Assembly (NCBI GenBank): GCA_017511805.1
Contig: JAFWJA010000015.1
Span: forward strand, 253,098 to 317,097
DNA from: Bacilli bacterium
GTDB lineage: Bacteria > Bacillota_I > Bacilli_A > RF39 > UBA660
DNA: 64,000 nucleotides
Reading direction: 5' to 3'
Positions within the stretch are counted from its first letter, which is position 1. The number at the start of each line of letters is the position of its first letter. The notes beneath the pieces are model-generated. The model did not search any database. It had not been told where the DNA came from and saw only the letters and a list, made by a program, of their open reading frames with translations. Position numbers and translations under genes: made by a program. Of this stretch, positions 51,552 through 60,205 are shown piece by piece.

Positions 51552-52205
51552 AATAACATAATCCGCTAAATAAAGTCCTGCAGTACTTGTTAATGGGGAA
51601 TAACTACCTATAACATCTTTAGTATCAATTGCTTTTTCAGTACTAGATAATACAGGTACTTTACTTTTAATATTATCTTCTTTTAATTTCTTTCTAATAA
51701 CTTTAGCAATCTTATCATAAGAAGTATCTTTTATATCAATTATTCTTAGCTTAGATAAATCTAATTTCTTACCCATACCCATAGAAGATATAAAAGGTAT
51801 ATTTTTATTGATACATTTTTCTATTATAAGTATTTTAGTACTAACTGTATCACATGCATCTATTACAAAGTCATATTTATTCTTGAATAATAAATCTATA
51901 TTATCTTTGGTAATAAAATCTGTTATTTTAGTTATTTTAACGTTCTTATTAATATCTTTTAATCTAGATTCAAAAGCATCTGTTTTATTCATATTTATAG
52001 TGGAATCTAACGCTATTATTTGTCTATTCTTATTACTTTCTTCAACAGTATCATTATCAACTATAGTAATAGATTCAATACCATTTCTAACTAATGTTTC
52101 ACAGGCTATTCCACCAACACCACCAAGTCCAATTATTAATACATTTGAATTATTTAATCTTTCTAATTTATCTTTACCAATTAATTTTTCTAATCTATCA
52201 AACAT
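51534..52205 (-). CDS. tcdA: tRNA threonylcarbamoyladenosine dehydratase (TcdA, ThiF/E1 family)
   Basis: Makes the cyclic form of t6A37 using ATP. 223 residues: nucleotide site VLIIGLGGVGGIACETLVRNGI, IVDNDTVEESNKNRQIIA, DACDTVSTK and SSMGMGKKLD. No C-terminal Cys-rich ubiquitin-like partner nearby. RBS AAGGAG. In Bacillus its homologue (yrvM) follows aspS and 6S-1 RNA; here a HipA-like gene lies between. Confidence 0.92.
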   Translation of the reverse strand: MFDRLEKLIGKDKLERLNNSNVLIIGLGGVGGIACETLVRNGIESITIVDNDTVEESNKNRQIIALDSTINMNKTDAFESRLKDINKNVKITKITDFITKDNIDLLFKNKYDFVIDACDTVSTKILIIEKCINKNIPFISSMGMGKKLDLSKLRIIDIKDTSYDKIAKVIRKKLKEDNIKSKVPVLSSTEKAIDTKDVIGSYSPLTSTAGLYLADYVIKEIIK

Positions 52206-52216
52206 ATTAGTTCTCC

Positions 52217-53020
52217 TTATATATTATTTATAATTTTTTCTTTATTCATTAATAATAACATTTTTGTATCATTTTTCTTTTTATCAGGTAAAAAATAATC
52301 TATTCTATCTTCTACTCTATTTAATACGTTATCTATATTTTCTTTTGATATAATTCTAAGTTTTTCTCTTACAAGTTCATTTTTTTTATATTTCAATATA
52401 AATTTTCTAAATATATTTTTATACGCAAGAGGATCTAAGAAAAAGTTTTTTAAATCATCGTCAGATGATACTGATAATCTATAAAACCCATGTTTTATAG
52501 AAGCATCACTAAGTATTTTTTCATTATCATATATTGGTGATAATCTGTCACCTAACTCATCTTTAATAAAACCAATATTATTTTCATGTCTATCACAATT
52601 ACCTAATATAACATCAAATACAAATATATTAATCAAAGATTCAAATTGTGATTCATCTAGTATTTCTTTATAAAAATCTAAATTATTATAATCAACACTT
52701 TGAAATAATTTATCTTGATCATTATTAAATGCTTTTTCCATTAAGTTATATCCGTTATAGAATAGTTCTCCTGGTTTTACAAAATTCTTTGATATAACTC
52801 CTCTAAATCCATGAAAATACCCTAGATCATAATGAGCACACTCTATACCATAATCTTTTGCAAATTCTTCCGCAATTAATTCATTATAAACATCAAATTG
52901 CGATTTATTAAATTTAAAAAAATATTTACAATCATTATAATTAAATGAAAAGAACATATATTCTCTTACCATTCTAGAATCAATATAGTCATCCAGTAAT
53001 ATAAACCCTTCTTTTCTCAT
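52217..53020 (-). CDS. HipA/CtkA-like protein kinase
   Basis: 267 residues. Catalytic loop NIFVFDVILGNCDRHENNIGF (about 128-148) matches the N-x-D-R-H-x-x-N loop of HipA-type kinases; LSPIYDNEKILS (about 155-166) takes the place of the metal-binding DFD/DxG element as DNE. The Lys-bearing strand is probably KYFFKFNKSQFD. It lacks the N-terminal HipA domain and no HipB-like regulator is next to it, so CtkA-like solitary kinases are a closer model. Target unknown. It lies between 6S RNA and tcdA, an insertion into a conserved neighbourhood. Confidence 0.75.
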   Translation of the reverse strand: MRKEGFILLDDYIDSRMVREYMFFSFNYNDCKYFFKFNKSQFDVYNELIAEEFAKDYGIECAHYDLGYFHGFRGVISKNFVKPGELFYNGYNLMEKAFNNDQDKLFQSVDYNNLDFYKEILDESQFESLINIFVFDVILGNCDRHENNIGFIKDELGDRLSPIYDNEKILSDASIKHGFYRLSVSSDDDLKNFFLDPLAYKNIFRKFILKYKKNELVREKLRIISKENIDNVLNRVEDRIDYFLPDKKKNDTKMLLLMNKEKIINNI

Positions 53021-53071
53021 TAATATCCCCTCGAATTAAGTGTTATATTAGCATATAGAGATATTTTTGTC

Positions 53072-53249
53072 AAAAAAAAGAGCCTATAAAATAGTAGCTC
53101 CGATAAACCTACACGTATGTGCAGGTGGGCATCCCATAATAGATTTTAGGATTCTTACTCAGAGGTAAGCATTCAACACCATCTACTAATTCTGATTCCC
53201 TTATTTTAATTTTAGTGGGTTTTATGTGAAACTACCATAATATAGGTAC
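53072..53249 (-). ncRNA. ssrS: 6S RNA (regulator of RNA polymerase)
   Basis: A GC-richer block of about 178 nt between aspS and the kinase gene. Its ends pair as a long closing helix (CCTATA with TATAGG; ATGGTAG with CTACTAT), then an open central part with a small hairpin CCTGCAC/GTGTAGG-like on the 3' side and a longer terminal arm. It ends with GAGC...GCTC and eight T. Bacillus 6S-1 (bsrA) lies just behind aspS. Promoter TTTACT-17-TATATT with TG extension. Family call from position and shape; a covariance search would confirm it. Confidence 0.75.
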
Positions 53250-53253
53250 CTTC

Positions 53254-53282
53254 AATATAACATTAAAAATTAAAAAAGTAAA
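53254..53282 (-). promoter_or_regulatory. Promoter of 6S RNA
   Basis: Minus strand TTTACT (53277-53282), 17-nt spacer ending in TGT, TATATT (53254-53259). The -35 lies within the aspS terminator. Confidence 0.65.
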
Positions 53283-53300
53283 GTATTTCTTTACTTTTTT
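53272..53300 (-). terminator. aspS terminator
   Basis: A 12-bp stem (53272-53283 with 53289-53300), T-run on the minus strand. Confidence 0.85.
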
Positions 53301-54591
53301 ATGGATTTATTCTATTTGGTCCTCTAAATATGAACATTTCTTCTTTAACAGATGGTAAACATAGTAATAACATAGTTAATCTATCTATACCAAGAGCAAA
53401 TCCTCCATGAGGTGGACATCCATACTTAAAAAAGTTTAGATAGAACTCTACATCTTTCTTTAATCCTTTTTCATCAGCTTGTTTCTTTAATATATCATAT
53501 CTATGTTCTCTTATAGCTCCTGTTGTTATTTCAGTACCTCTCCAAATAAGATCATATCCTATTGGAGTACCTTCTTCATTTCTCATATGATAGAATGCTC
53601 TTTTTGTTTTAGAATAGTCTGTAACAAATATAAATTCAGAACCATGTACTTCAAGTGCATACTTAGAAGTTAATTTTTCTGTTTCAGCATTCATATCACC
53701 TATATCTTCTTTTGGTATTTCATAACCATATCTATCATGTAATTCTTTATATAAATCTTGTAATTTAATTCTTGGAAATGGTTTAGTTGGAATAATAACT
53801 TCTGTATCAAATATATCATTTATTTCTGATTCATATTTTTCTTTAACACTAGTTAAACCAGCGATAATTAAGTTCTCTTCCATTTCCATAATATCATCTA
53901 AGTTTTCTGGATAAGAAAATTCTAAGTCAAATGAAGTAAATTCAGTTGCGTGTCTATTAGTATTAGAATTCTCCGCTCTAAATGCAGGGGCTACTTCAAA
54001 TACTCTTTCTAATCCTGAAGCCATAGCCATTTGTTTATAAAATTGTGGACTTTGAGCTAAATATGCTTTTCTATCAAAATAATCTACTTCAAATACTTCA
54101 GATCCTGATTCAGATGCTGTACCTATTAACTTAGGTGTATGTATTTCTGTAAAATCATTATCATAAAGATATTGTCTCATTGCTCTAACAAATTCACTTT
54201 GTATCTTTAACATTAAATTATTCTTCTTACTTCTTAAATCAATCCATCTATAATCTAATCTTGTATCTATATTAGCATTCTCTTCAAGTGGTAAAGCTTC
54301 TGCACTAGATAATATATTAATATCAGTAGGTAAAAATTCTTTACCACCTTGTTTAACATACTCCGAAAGCACCATCTTACCTTCAAATTCTAATACAGAG
54401 TCCGGTAGCACACCTTCTAGCTTTTCAACTAGATCTTGCATAGTTCCTTTATCAACAGATACTTGTATAGATCCTGATCTATCCTCTAGTACTATAAATA
54501 TCATATATTTAGTATCTCTTATTTTTTTAGCCCAACCTGATATTTTTGATTTTTTTCCTTCTTCTAACTCATTTATTAATGTTCTATTCAT
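53299..54591 (-). CDS. aspS: Aspartyl-tRNA synthetase, archaeal/short type
   Basis: Charges tRNA with aspartate. 430 residues, against about 590 for the usual bacterial enzyme: there is no GAD insertion between motifs 2 and 3. N-terminal OB domain (SKISGWAKKIRDTKYMIFIVLEDRSGSIQ in part), motif 1 FTEIHTPKLIGTASESGSEVF, motif 2 FEVAPAFRAENSNTNRHATEF, motif 3 HGGFALGIDRLTMLLL. The short form is typical of archaea and of some Firmicutes and may be non-discriminating (Asp and Asn), which would require GatCAB; not decidable here. Confidence 0.93.
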   Translation of the reverse strand: MNRTLINELEEGKKSKISGWAKKIRDTKYMIFIVLEDRSGSIQVSVDKGTMQDLVEKLEGVLPDSVLEFEGKMVLSEYVKQGGKEFLPTDINILSSAEALPLEENANIDTRLDYRWIDLRSKKNNLMLKIQSEFVRAMRQYLYDNDFTEIHTPKLIGTASESGSEVFEVDYFDRKAYLAQSPQFYKQMAMASGLERVFEVAPAFRAENSNTNRHATEFTSFDLEFSYPENLDDIMEMEENLIIAGLTSVKEKYESEINDIFDTEVIIPTKPFPRIKLQDLYKELHDRYGYEIPKEDIGDMNAETEKLTSKYALEVHGSEFIFVTDYSKTKRAFYHMRNEEGTPIGYDLIWRGTEITTGAIREHRYDILKKQADEKGLKKDVEFYLNFFKYGCPPHGGFALGIDRLTMLLLCLPSVKEEMFIFRGPNRINP

Positions 54592-54910
54592 TTATCTCAT
54601 TTCCTTTCATTACTAATGTTTTCTTTTTATTTTCTTCATCTATCTGAATATTATTTAGCTCATTTTCTACCATTTCATATATTTCTATAAAATCCTTCAT
54701 TAATGGTTTTAATTCCTCATCAGTTGTTTCTAATCTTTTTAAATTAATATAAGTAAATTCATATCTATCACAATACTTTTCTATTTCTTCAATATTACGT
54801 TCTCTTATATAATCCATAATACATTTTTTAGGTTTATTATCTCTAGATTTATCTATAATATATTTTAAATACACTTTTAATTCAAAATTTTCTTCAGAAA
54901 ATAACTTCAT
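54584..54910 (-). CDS. Hypothetical helical protein (108 aa)
   Basis: Fully helical and acidic, with Lys/Glu heptads (MDYIRERNIEEIEKYCDRYEF, MVENELNNIQIDEENKKK). No motif. Its stop overlaps the aspS start by 8 nt, and it starts 8 nt after nth, so it is in the hisS-nth-aspS operon. Function unknown. Confidence 0.7.
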   Translation of the reverse strand: MKLFSEENFELKVYLKYIIDKSRDNKPKKCIMDYIRERNIEEIEKYCDRYEFTYINLKRLETTDEELKPLMKDFIEIYEMVENELNNIQIDEENKKKTLVMKGNEINE

Positions 54911-54918
54911 AATTACTC

Positions 54919-55539
54919 CTACTTGTAATATTTACATATATCCTTTAATTTACAATTATCACATTCTGGTTTTATTGCTTTACAATGATATCTTCCAAAT
55001 AATACTAATTGTAAATGTCTTTTATTCCAATTTTCTTTTTTAAATACTCTTCTTAAATGTTTTTCTACTTCTAATACATTATCATCTTTTTTAGCTAGAT
55101 TAAGTCTTTTAGATACTCTTTCTACATGTGTATCTACTGCGATTTGTGGTTCTATATTAAGTTCAGAAAAGTATACATTTACTGTTTTTCTTCCTACCCC
55201 TGGAAGTATTTCTAACTTAGATCTAGTTCTAGGTACAACACCATTATATTTATCACAAATTATAGTACTTATTTCTTTAACATATTCTGCTTTTTTATTA
55301 AAGTTACCTAGTGGTCTAAGTATATTCTTTAAATCATTTATATCAGCTTCTTTTAAATCATATAAACTAGGATATTTATTATATAGAACACTTGTTACTT
55401 CATTTACTCTTTTATCTGTAGTTTGTGCAGATAACATTATATTTATTAGAAGTTCATAATCACTCGAATAATTAAGTTCACATTTTGGATCTCTAAATAA
55501 TTCTTCAAGATAATTTTCTATTAATTCTACTTTTTTCAT
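54919..55539 (-). CDS. nth: Endonuclease III
   Basis: Base-excision glycosylase/AP lyase for oxidised pyrimidines. 206 residues: LLINIMLSAQTTDKRVN, helix-hairpin-helix LEILPGVGRKTVNVYF with the catalytic Lys in GRKTVN, Asp in VDTHVERV, and the 4Fe-4S Cys set C-x6-C-x2-C-x5-C in HCKAIKPECDNCKLKDICK. Start overlaps the hisS stop by TAATG. Confidence 0.96.
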   Translation of the reverse strand: MKKVELIENYLEELFRDPKCELNYSSDYELLINIMLSAQTTDKRVNEVTSVLYNKYPSLYDLKEADINDLKNILRPLGNFNKKAEYVKEISTIICDKYNGVVPRTRSKLEILPGVGRKTVNVYFSELNIEPQIAVDTHVERVSKRLNLAKKDDNVLEVEKHLRRVFKKENWNKRHLQLVLFGRYHCKAIKPECDNCKLKDICKYYK

Positions 55540-56798
55540 TAAATATTTACATCTAGATAATCAAGTAAATTATCTCTTTCTACTTTAACTTCTTCTTTAG
55601 TTAGATTATCTTTAATAGTTAATATATCTTTTTTAACTTCTTCTTCACCAATTATAATTATAAACTTAGCATTATATCTATCAGCTTCTTTAAATTTAGC
55701 TTTCATTGTTTTATTAGTATAATCCATATCTACTTTAAATGCATTATCTCTTAAGAAGCTAGATAGAGTTACTGAATAGTCTATTTCTTTTTCTGAAACT
55801 GGTAATATATAAGCATCTATTCCTTTATCATCAATTACTTTTATATCTTCAGCTTCAAGTGCATTTATTATTCTTTCAATTCCAAATGCAAAACCAACAC
55901 CTGGGATAGATGGTCCACCAATATTTTCTACTAGGTTATTATATCTTCCACCTGCGCCAATTACATTTTGAGATCCAAATCCTTCAATATTAGCTTCTAC
56001 TTCAAATACAGTATCTGTATAATAATCTAGTCCTCTTACTAGATTATTATCTATCACATATTCAATTTCCATTAAATCTAAATATTTAAGTACATCATCA
56101 AAATGTTTCTTAGATGTCTCATCTAAATAATCAACTATTTTTGGAACATTTTTCATGCATTCTTTATCAGCATCTACTTTACAATCTAGTATTCTTAATG
56201 GATTCTTTTCAAATCTATTGTTACAATCTTCACATAAATCTTTTAAATGAGGTTTAAAATGTTTTAATAAAGCATCTCTATAGCTTTCTCTAGATTCTTT
56301 ATTACCAATTGAATTAATTCTAACTTTTATTCCTTTTAAACCTATTCTTTGATAAAATTTAACCATTAAAGATATTAAATTCGCATCCATTAATGGAGTT
56401 GGATCACCAAATACTTCTACTCCAGCTTGTCTAAATTGTCTATATCTACCTGATTGTGGTCTTTCATATCTAAACATAGGCCCTTCATACCATAATTTTA
56501 AAGGTAAATTAATGTATAATTTATTTTCAATAACACTTCTTACAATACCTGCAGTTCCTTCAGGCCTAAGTGTCATATCTCTATCTCCTCTATCTTTAAA
56601 ATCATATGTTTCTTTTGAAACTATATCAGTTGTTTCACCAACACCTCTATGATATAATTCACTAGATTCAAATATAGGAGTATCTATATAATTAATATTA
56701 TATTCATTACATAAATCAGTAAATATTCTTTTTATATATTCATATTTAGTAATGAATTCTCCATATCCATCATATGTACCTTTTGGTTTTTGTATCAT
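55539..56798 (-). CDS. hisS: Histidyl-tRNA synthetase
   Basis: 419 residues. Motif 1 IDTPIFESSELYHRGVGETTD, motif 2 MFRYERPQSGRYRQFRQAGVEVFG, HisA motif LVRGLDYYTDTVFE and motif 3 GVGFAFGIERI, then an anticodon-binding domain. The start is ATG 56798; the GTG at 56807 is inside GAAGTGAAGAAT. No T-box leader is visible in the 64 nt upstream. Confidence 0.97.
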   Translation of the reverse strand: MIQKPKGTYDGYGEFITKYEYIKRIFTDLCNEYNINYIDTPIFESSELYHRGVGETTDIVSKETYDFKDRGDRDMTLRPEGTAGIVRSVIENKLYINLPLKLWYEGPMFRYERPQSGRYRQFRQAGVEVFGDPTPLMDANLISLMVKFYQRIGLKGIKVRINSIGNKESRESYRDALLKHFKPHLKDLCEDCNNRFEKNPLRILDCKVDADKECMKNVPKIVDYLDETSKKHFDDVLKYLDLMEIEYVIDNNLVRGLDYYTDTVFEVEANIEGFGSQNVIGAGGRYNNLVENIGGPSIPGVGFAFGIERIINALEAEDIKVIDDKGIDAYILPVSEKEIDYSVTLSSFLRDNAFKVDMDYTNKTMKAKFKEADRYNAKFIIIIGEEEVKKDILTIKDNLTKEEVKVERDNLLDYLDVNI

Positions 56799-56829
56799 AT
56801 TCTTCACTTCCTTCTAAAATTATACCATA

Positions 56830-56857
56830 AAAAAAGTAATTATTTTATAATTACTTT
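56830..56857 (-). terminator. Terminator
   Basis: AAAGTAATTAT (56833-56843) pairs with ATAATTACTTT (56847-56857), T-run on the minus strand; ends the 278-aa gene just before the hisS promoter region. Confidence 0.8.
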
Positions 56858-56862
56858 ATATT

Positions 56863-57699
56863 TTATATTAATAAAGATAAATTTTTTGTTTTTCTTAAAT
56901 ATTCATTTGCTAAAAACTTATATGTTCTTTCATAAATATGAGTTATATATCTATTATATTCAAATAAACCATTAACTACTAAAGGATATTCTTTATCATC
57001 TTCAGTAATATTTTTATATTTTAATGTGCCTTCAGCATATGATTCAAAATACTCTTTAGATATTTCTAATCGATCTAATAATGATAAATTATCATTGATA
57101 TAATTCTTTTTAGGAAAGAACTCTTCAACAGTTACATTTTCTTCTTCCTCTTCTTCATCGTCTTCATCTTCTAATGCTACTGAATTATCTTTAACTAGTT
57201 CTTCTGTTTCATTTTCTTCTTCATCTGATTTATTTTCCTGTTCTAATTTGATTTTCTTAACAAATTCTAAATACTTTTCTGATTTTTTATTTATCGCATC
57301 TATTTTATTTGTATATGTATTTCTTAAAAAATTATAAAAGAAATCATAATCAAATTCATCAGACCAAGTTCTAATACTAAATATTGATTTATCATATGAA
57401 TTATCAGTTTTTCTTCTATCAAAATCATCAATCAACTCATATACATCATTTTCATTCATAAATTGTCTTGAAAATATTATACCTTTTACATATGCTTTTC
57501 TATCTTCTAATGATAAATTTCTTCTAAATTTATATGATATTAAAACACTATTTCTAATTTCTTCTGTATTATCACTAAATCTAAGATAATATTCTTCTGT
57601 TTTTTCCGCTATTTCAACTTCATTTTTAAAAGTATCAATATCATCTAAATCAAAATAACATCTATTATAGAATTCTAATGCATAACTAAATTCTTTCAT
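56863..57699 (-). CDS. Hypothetical acidic protein (278 aa)
   Basis: Not recognised. Helical ends and an Asp/Glu-rich linker (LEDEDDEEEEEENV, about residues 173-186) between them. Tyr and Phe are frequent. No signal or membrane segment. RBS AGGGGG. Follows the AI-2E transporter gene by 18 nt in the same direction. Confidence 0.7.
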   Translation of the reverse strand: MKEFSYALEFYNRCYFDLDDIDTFKNEVEIAEKTEEYYLRFSDNTEEIRNSVLISYKFRRNLSLEDRKAYVKGIIFSRQFMNENDVYELIDDFDRRKTDNSYDKSIFSIRTWSDEFDYDFFYNFLRNTYTNKIDAINKKSEKYLEFVKKIKLEQENKSDEEENETEELVKDNSVALEDEDDEEEEEENVTVEEFFPKKNYINDNLSLLDRLEISKEYFESYAEGTLKYKNITEDDKEYPLVVNGLFEYNRYITHIYERTYKFLANEYLRKTKNLSLLI

Positions 57700-57717
57700 A
57701 TATCCCCCTGAAATTAA

Positions 57718-58779
57718 TTATTTCGATTCTTTCTTTTCTTTCTTCTTAATTGCTTCTATTTTTCTAGATATATCTTCATCATAATGTCTATATACTGTTA
57801 ATAGAACAATTGTTAATGGTAACGCAAATAAAATACCTATTGTTCCCGCAAGTACACCTCCTGTAAATACTGCGAATATAGTTAATAATGTTGGTACATT
57901 ATTAGTTTTACCATATACTTTAGGATATATAATATAACCATCTATTTGAGGACATACAATACCTACAACAATTGTTAATATTAATAATGTTGGACTTATT
58001 ACTGCCGCAGTTATTATTGCGACAATATTCATTATTACTCCACCAAAATATGGTAGTAATGGTGTTAATGCCGCTATTAAACCAAGTAATAAGAAGTTTG
58101 GATGACCTATTAACCAGTATACTAATGTATATTCAATAAACATAATAATTATATTAGCAAGTAATCCTTTAAAGAAACTATTCATATTATGATCAATATC
58201 TCTAATTAATAAATATGTATTTTCTTTTCTAGTCATTATAATATTTTTAGCTTTTACTCTTATCTTATCCATATAAGCAAGCATATAAATAAATGCGACA
58301 AAGGCAATTATTAAGTCAGTTGCTACTCCAAATGAATAACCAATTATATCAACACTCTTTGATGGTAATTCTTTCATTAAATTATTAATTCCATTATTAA
58401 ATGATTTTTCAAATCCTGATGCATCAAATCCAAATTTAGATCCCATTTCATTAACAAACTGAACTATACCTTTTGCTAATTCTTTTAATTGTGTTGTAAA
58501 TACTGGCACTATATTTATAAGAATGAAAGCTGTAAAACCAACTATTATTAAACATATAATTATAATACCTACAGTCTTTGGTATCTTTTTTTCTTGCATA
58601 AATTTTAAGAACGGATGAAAAGCATATGCTAATATAAAACCAAGTAAGAATGGATATATAATCGCAATTATCTTATTTAAAACTCCACCCCATAAACTAC
58701 TTAATAAATATAATAAATATACTATTATTAATATAAGTACTATTTTAATTAAAAAACTATTATCTTTATTCTTAAACAT
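57718..58779 (-). CDS. AI-2E family transporter
   Basis: 353 residues with about eight membrane helices. Family features: GGVLNKIIAIIYPFLLGFILAYAFHPFLKFM at the front (in part), a central soluble loop (about 95-145), and VGIVCPQIDGYIIYPKVYGKTNNVPTLLTIFAVFTGGVLAGTIG (in part) near the end. The family includes exporters of autoinducer-2 in one case and Na+/H+ antiporters in others; the substrate is unknown. Strong RBS TAGGAGG whose TAG may end nothing here; it starts 8 nt after the 318-aa gene. Confidence 0.93.
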   Translation of the reverse strand: MFKNKDNSFLIKIVLILIIVYLLYLLSSLWGGVLNKIIAIIYPFLLGFILAYAFHPFLKFMQEKKIPKTVGIIIICLIIVGFTAFILINIVPVFTTQLKELAKGIVQFVNEMGSKFGFDASGFEKSFNNGINNLMKELPSKSVDIIGYSFGVATDLIIAFVAFIYMLAYMDKIRVKAKNIIMTRKENTYLLIRDIDHNMNSFFKGLLANIIIMFIEYTLVYWLIGHPNFLLLGLIAALTPLLPYFGGVIMNIVAIITAAVISPTLLILTIVVGIVCPQIDGYIIYPKVYGKTNNVPTLLTIFAVFTGGVLAGTIGILFALPLTIVLLTVYRHYDEDISRKIEAIKKKEKKESK

Positions 58780-58787
58780 AAGTCCTC

Positions 58788-59744
58788 CTATTTAATTAAT
58801 AACTTTTTATGTTTATTATTTAATTTCTGAACATAACTTAATACTTCAGAAATCTTATATTCTATAGATTTACCTGATTTTGTATCTATAACAGAATAAC
58901 TATAATCATTCATTAATAACTCTATATTATTTGTTAAATAACTTGTTAATATATTTATATAATCTTGATAATAATCAACTGATTGATCTATATGTCTTAA
59001 ATCTTCCATTACAAGATAAGCTTCTAATAAATCTAATTTATTCTTTATATCTTCTTCATTAAACTTATTACCATTATTTTTTTTAACACATTCATTAACA
59101 TATTCAACCATATCAACTGATCTACAATTAATCATTTCATCTTTTTCAAAATCATAATAATAAAAATTAGAATTTGACTCTATTAATTCCGGATTATTAT
59201 TTATAAAATCAGATAACAACTTTATAGATTTTAAAAAGTTACTGGAATTAAAATTACTTTTTTTAGCATCTTCCATATCATGATAAGCAATATATAATTT
59301 TAATTTTCTTTCATCTATCTTATCCTCATCTATCTTTTCAGATCTATCATTTACTTCATACATTGTTTCTATCTTAGATTTAATATCTTTAATAATAGAT
59401 ATTCTATTTTTAATATATTTAACATATCCATCACTATTATTGTTTTTAGGATCAATAATGCCTTCATAATATTTAATTAATTTATTAATAACTGAAGTAA
59501 CATTATTACTAATACCTAAATAATAATTCAGAATACCAATATCAAAATATACACCTGTTTCTTTTATAGTTATTTTGCTTTCAAAATCACTAAAAGAACA
59601 AGACTTTAATGCATTAAGATATATTTCTTCATTAACAGGACAAGAACCATTTTTATATCTTATATCATTTTTTAGTAAACTTACCATATCATTTACTGGA
59701 ATAAAATAACTACTTCTATCTCCTAATATCTTTTTAAAATCCAT
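58788..59744 (-). CDS. Hypothetical protein (318 aa)
   Basis: Not recognised. Soluble, helical, Asn/Lys/Tyr-rich. Two segments with similar wording, LYIAYHDMEDAKKSNFNSSN (about 150) and LLEAYLVMEDLRHIDQSVDY (about 240), are each followed by a run like FINNNPELIESNSNFYYYDF / LTNNIELLMNDYSYSVID, so it probably consists of two or three related helical modules. RBS GGGGG. It lies between dtd and the AI-2E transporter. Confidence 0.7.
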   Translation of the reverse strand: MDFKKILGDRSSYFIPVNDMVSLLKNDIRYKNGSCPVNEEIYLNALKSCSFSDFESKITIKETGVYFDIGILNYYLGISNNVTSVINKLIKYYEGIIDPKNNNSDGYVKYIKNRISIIKDIKSKIETMYEVNDRSEKIDEDKIDERKLKLYIAYHDMEDAKKSNFNSSNFLKSIKLLSDFINNNPELIESNSNFYYYDFEKDEMINCRSVDMVEYVNECVKKNNGNKFNEEDIKNKLDLLEAYLVMEDLRHIDQSVDYYQDYINILTSYLTNNIELLMNDYSYSVIDTKSGKSIEYKISEVLSYVQKLNNKHKKLLIK

Positions 59745-59755
59745 ATTAATACCCC

Positions 59756-60205
59756 CTAAATAGTATTTTTTGAATCCATTATTATTGTAACTGGGCCTTC
59801 ATTAACAAGAGATATTCTCATATCACTACCAAATTCTCCTGTTACAAAAGGAACATTAGTTTCTTTTAATTTATTTATAAATGTATTATATATTATTTTT
59901 GCATCTTCAAATGATATACTTTCACCAAAATAAGGTCTATTTCCTTTTCTAGTATCAGCGTATAAAGTAAATTGAGATACTATCATTAAACTACCTTTAA
60001 TATCTTGAACTGAATAATTCATTTTACCTTGTTCATCTTCAAATATTCTTAAATTCACTAGTTTCTTAATAATATAATCTATATCAGTATCATCATCTTC
60101 TTTAGCTATTCCAAGTAAAACAACTAAACCTTGATCAATACTTCTTTCTTCTTTATTATCAATTGTTATTGATGAAGAACTAGATCTTTGAACTACTACT
60201 CTCAT
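59756..60205 (-). CDS. dtd: D-aminoacyl-tRNA deacylase
   Basis: Removes D-amino acids and glycine mischarged on tRNA. 149 residues: MRVVVQRSSSSSITID, MIVSQFTLYADTRKGNRP (the SQFTLYAD signature) and NEGPVTIIM (the cross-subunit Gly-cisPro pair). Start overlaps the relA stop by 4 nt (ATGA); relA-dtd is also the Bacillus order. Confidence 0.96.
   Translation of the reverse strand: MRVVVQRSSSSSITIDNKEERSIDQGLVVLLGIAKEDDDTDIDYIIKKLVNLRIFEDEQGKMNYSVQDIKGSLMIVSQFTLYADTRKGNRPYFGESISFEDAKIIYNTFINKLKETNVPFVTGEFGSDMRISLVNEGPVTIIMDSKNTI

Noticed and set aside
56799..56862. T-box or other leader before hisS
   Set aside because: The 64 nt hold only the upstream terminator, a -10-like box and the ribosome site; too short for a T-box.
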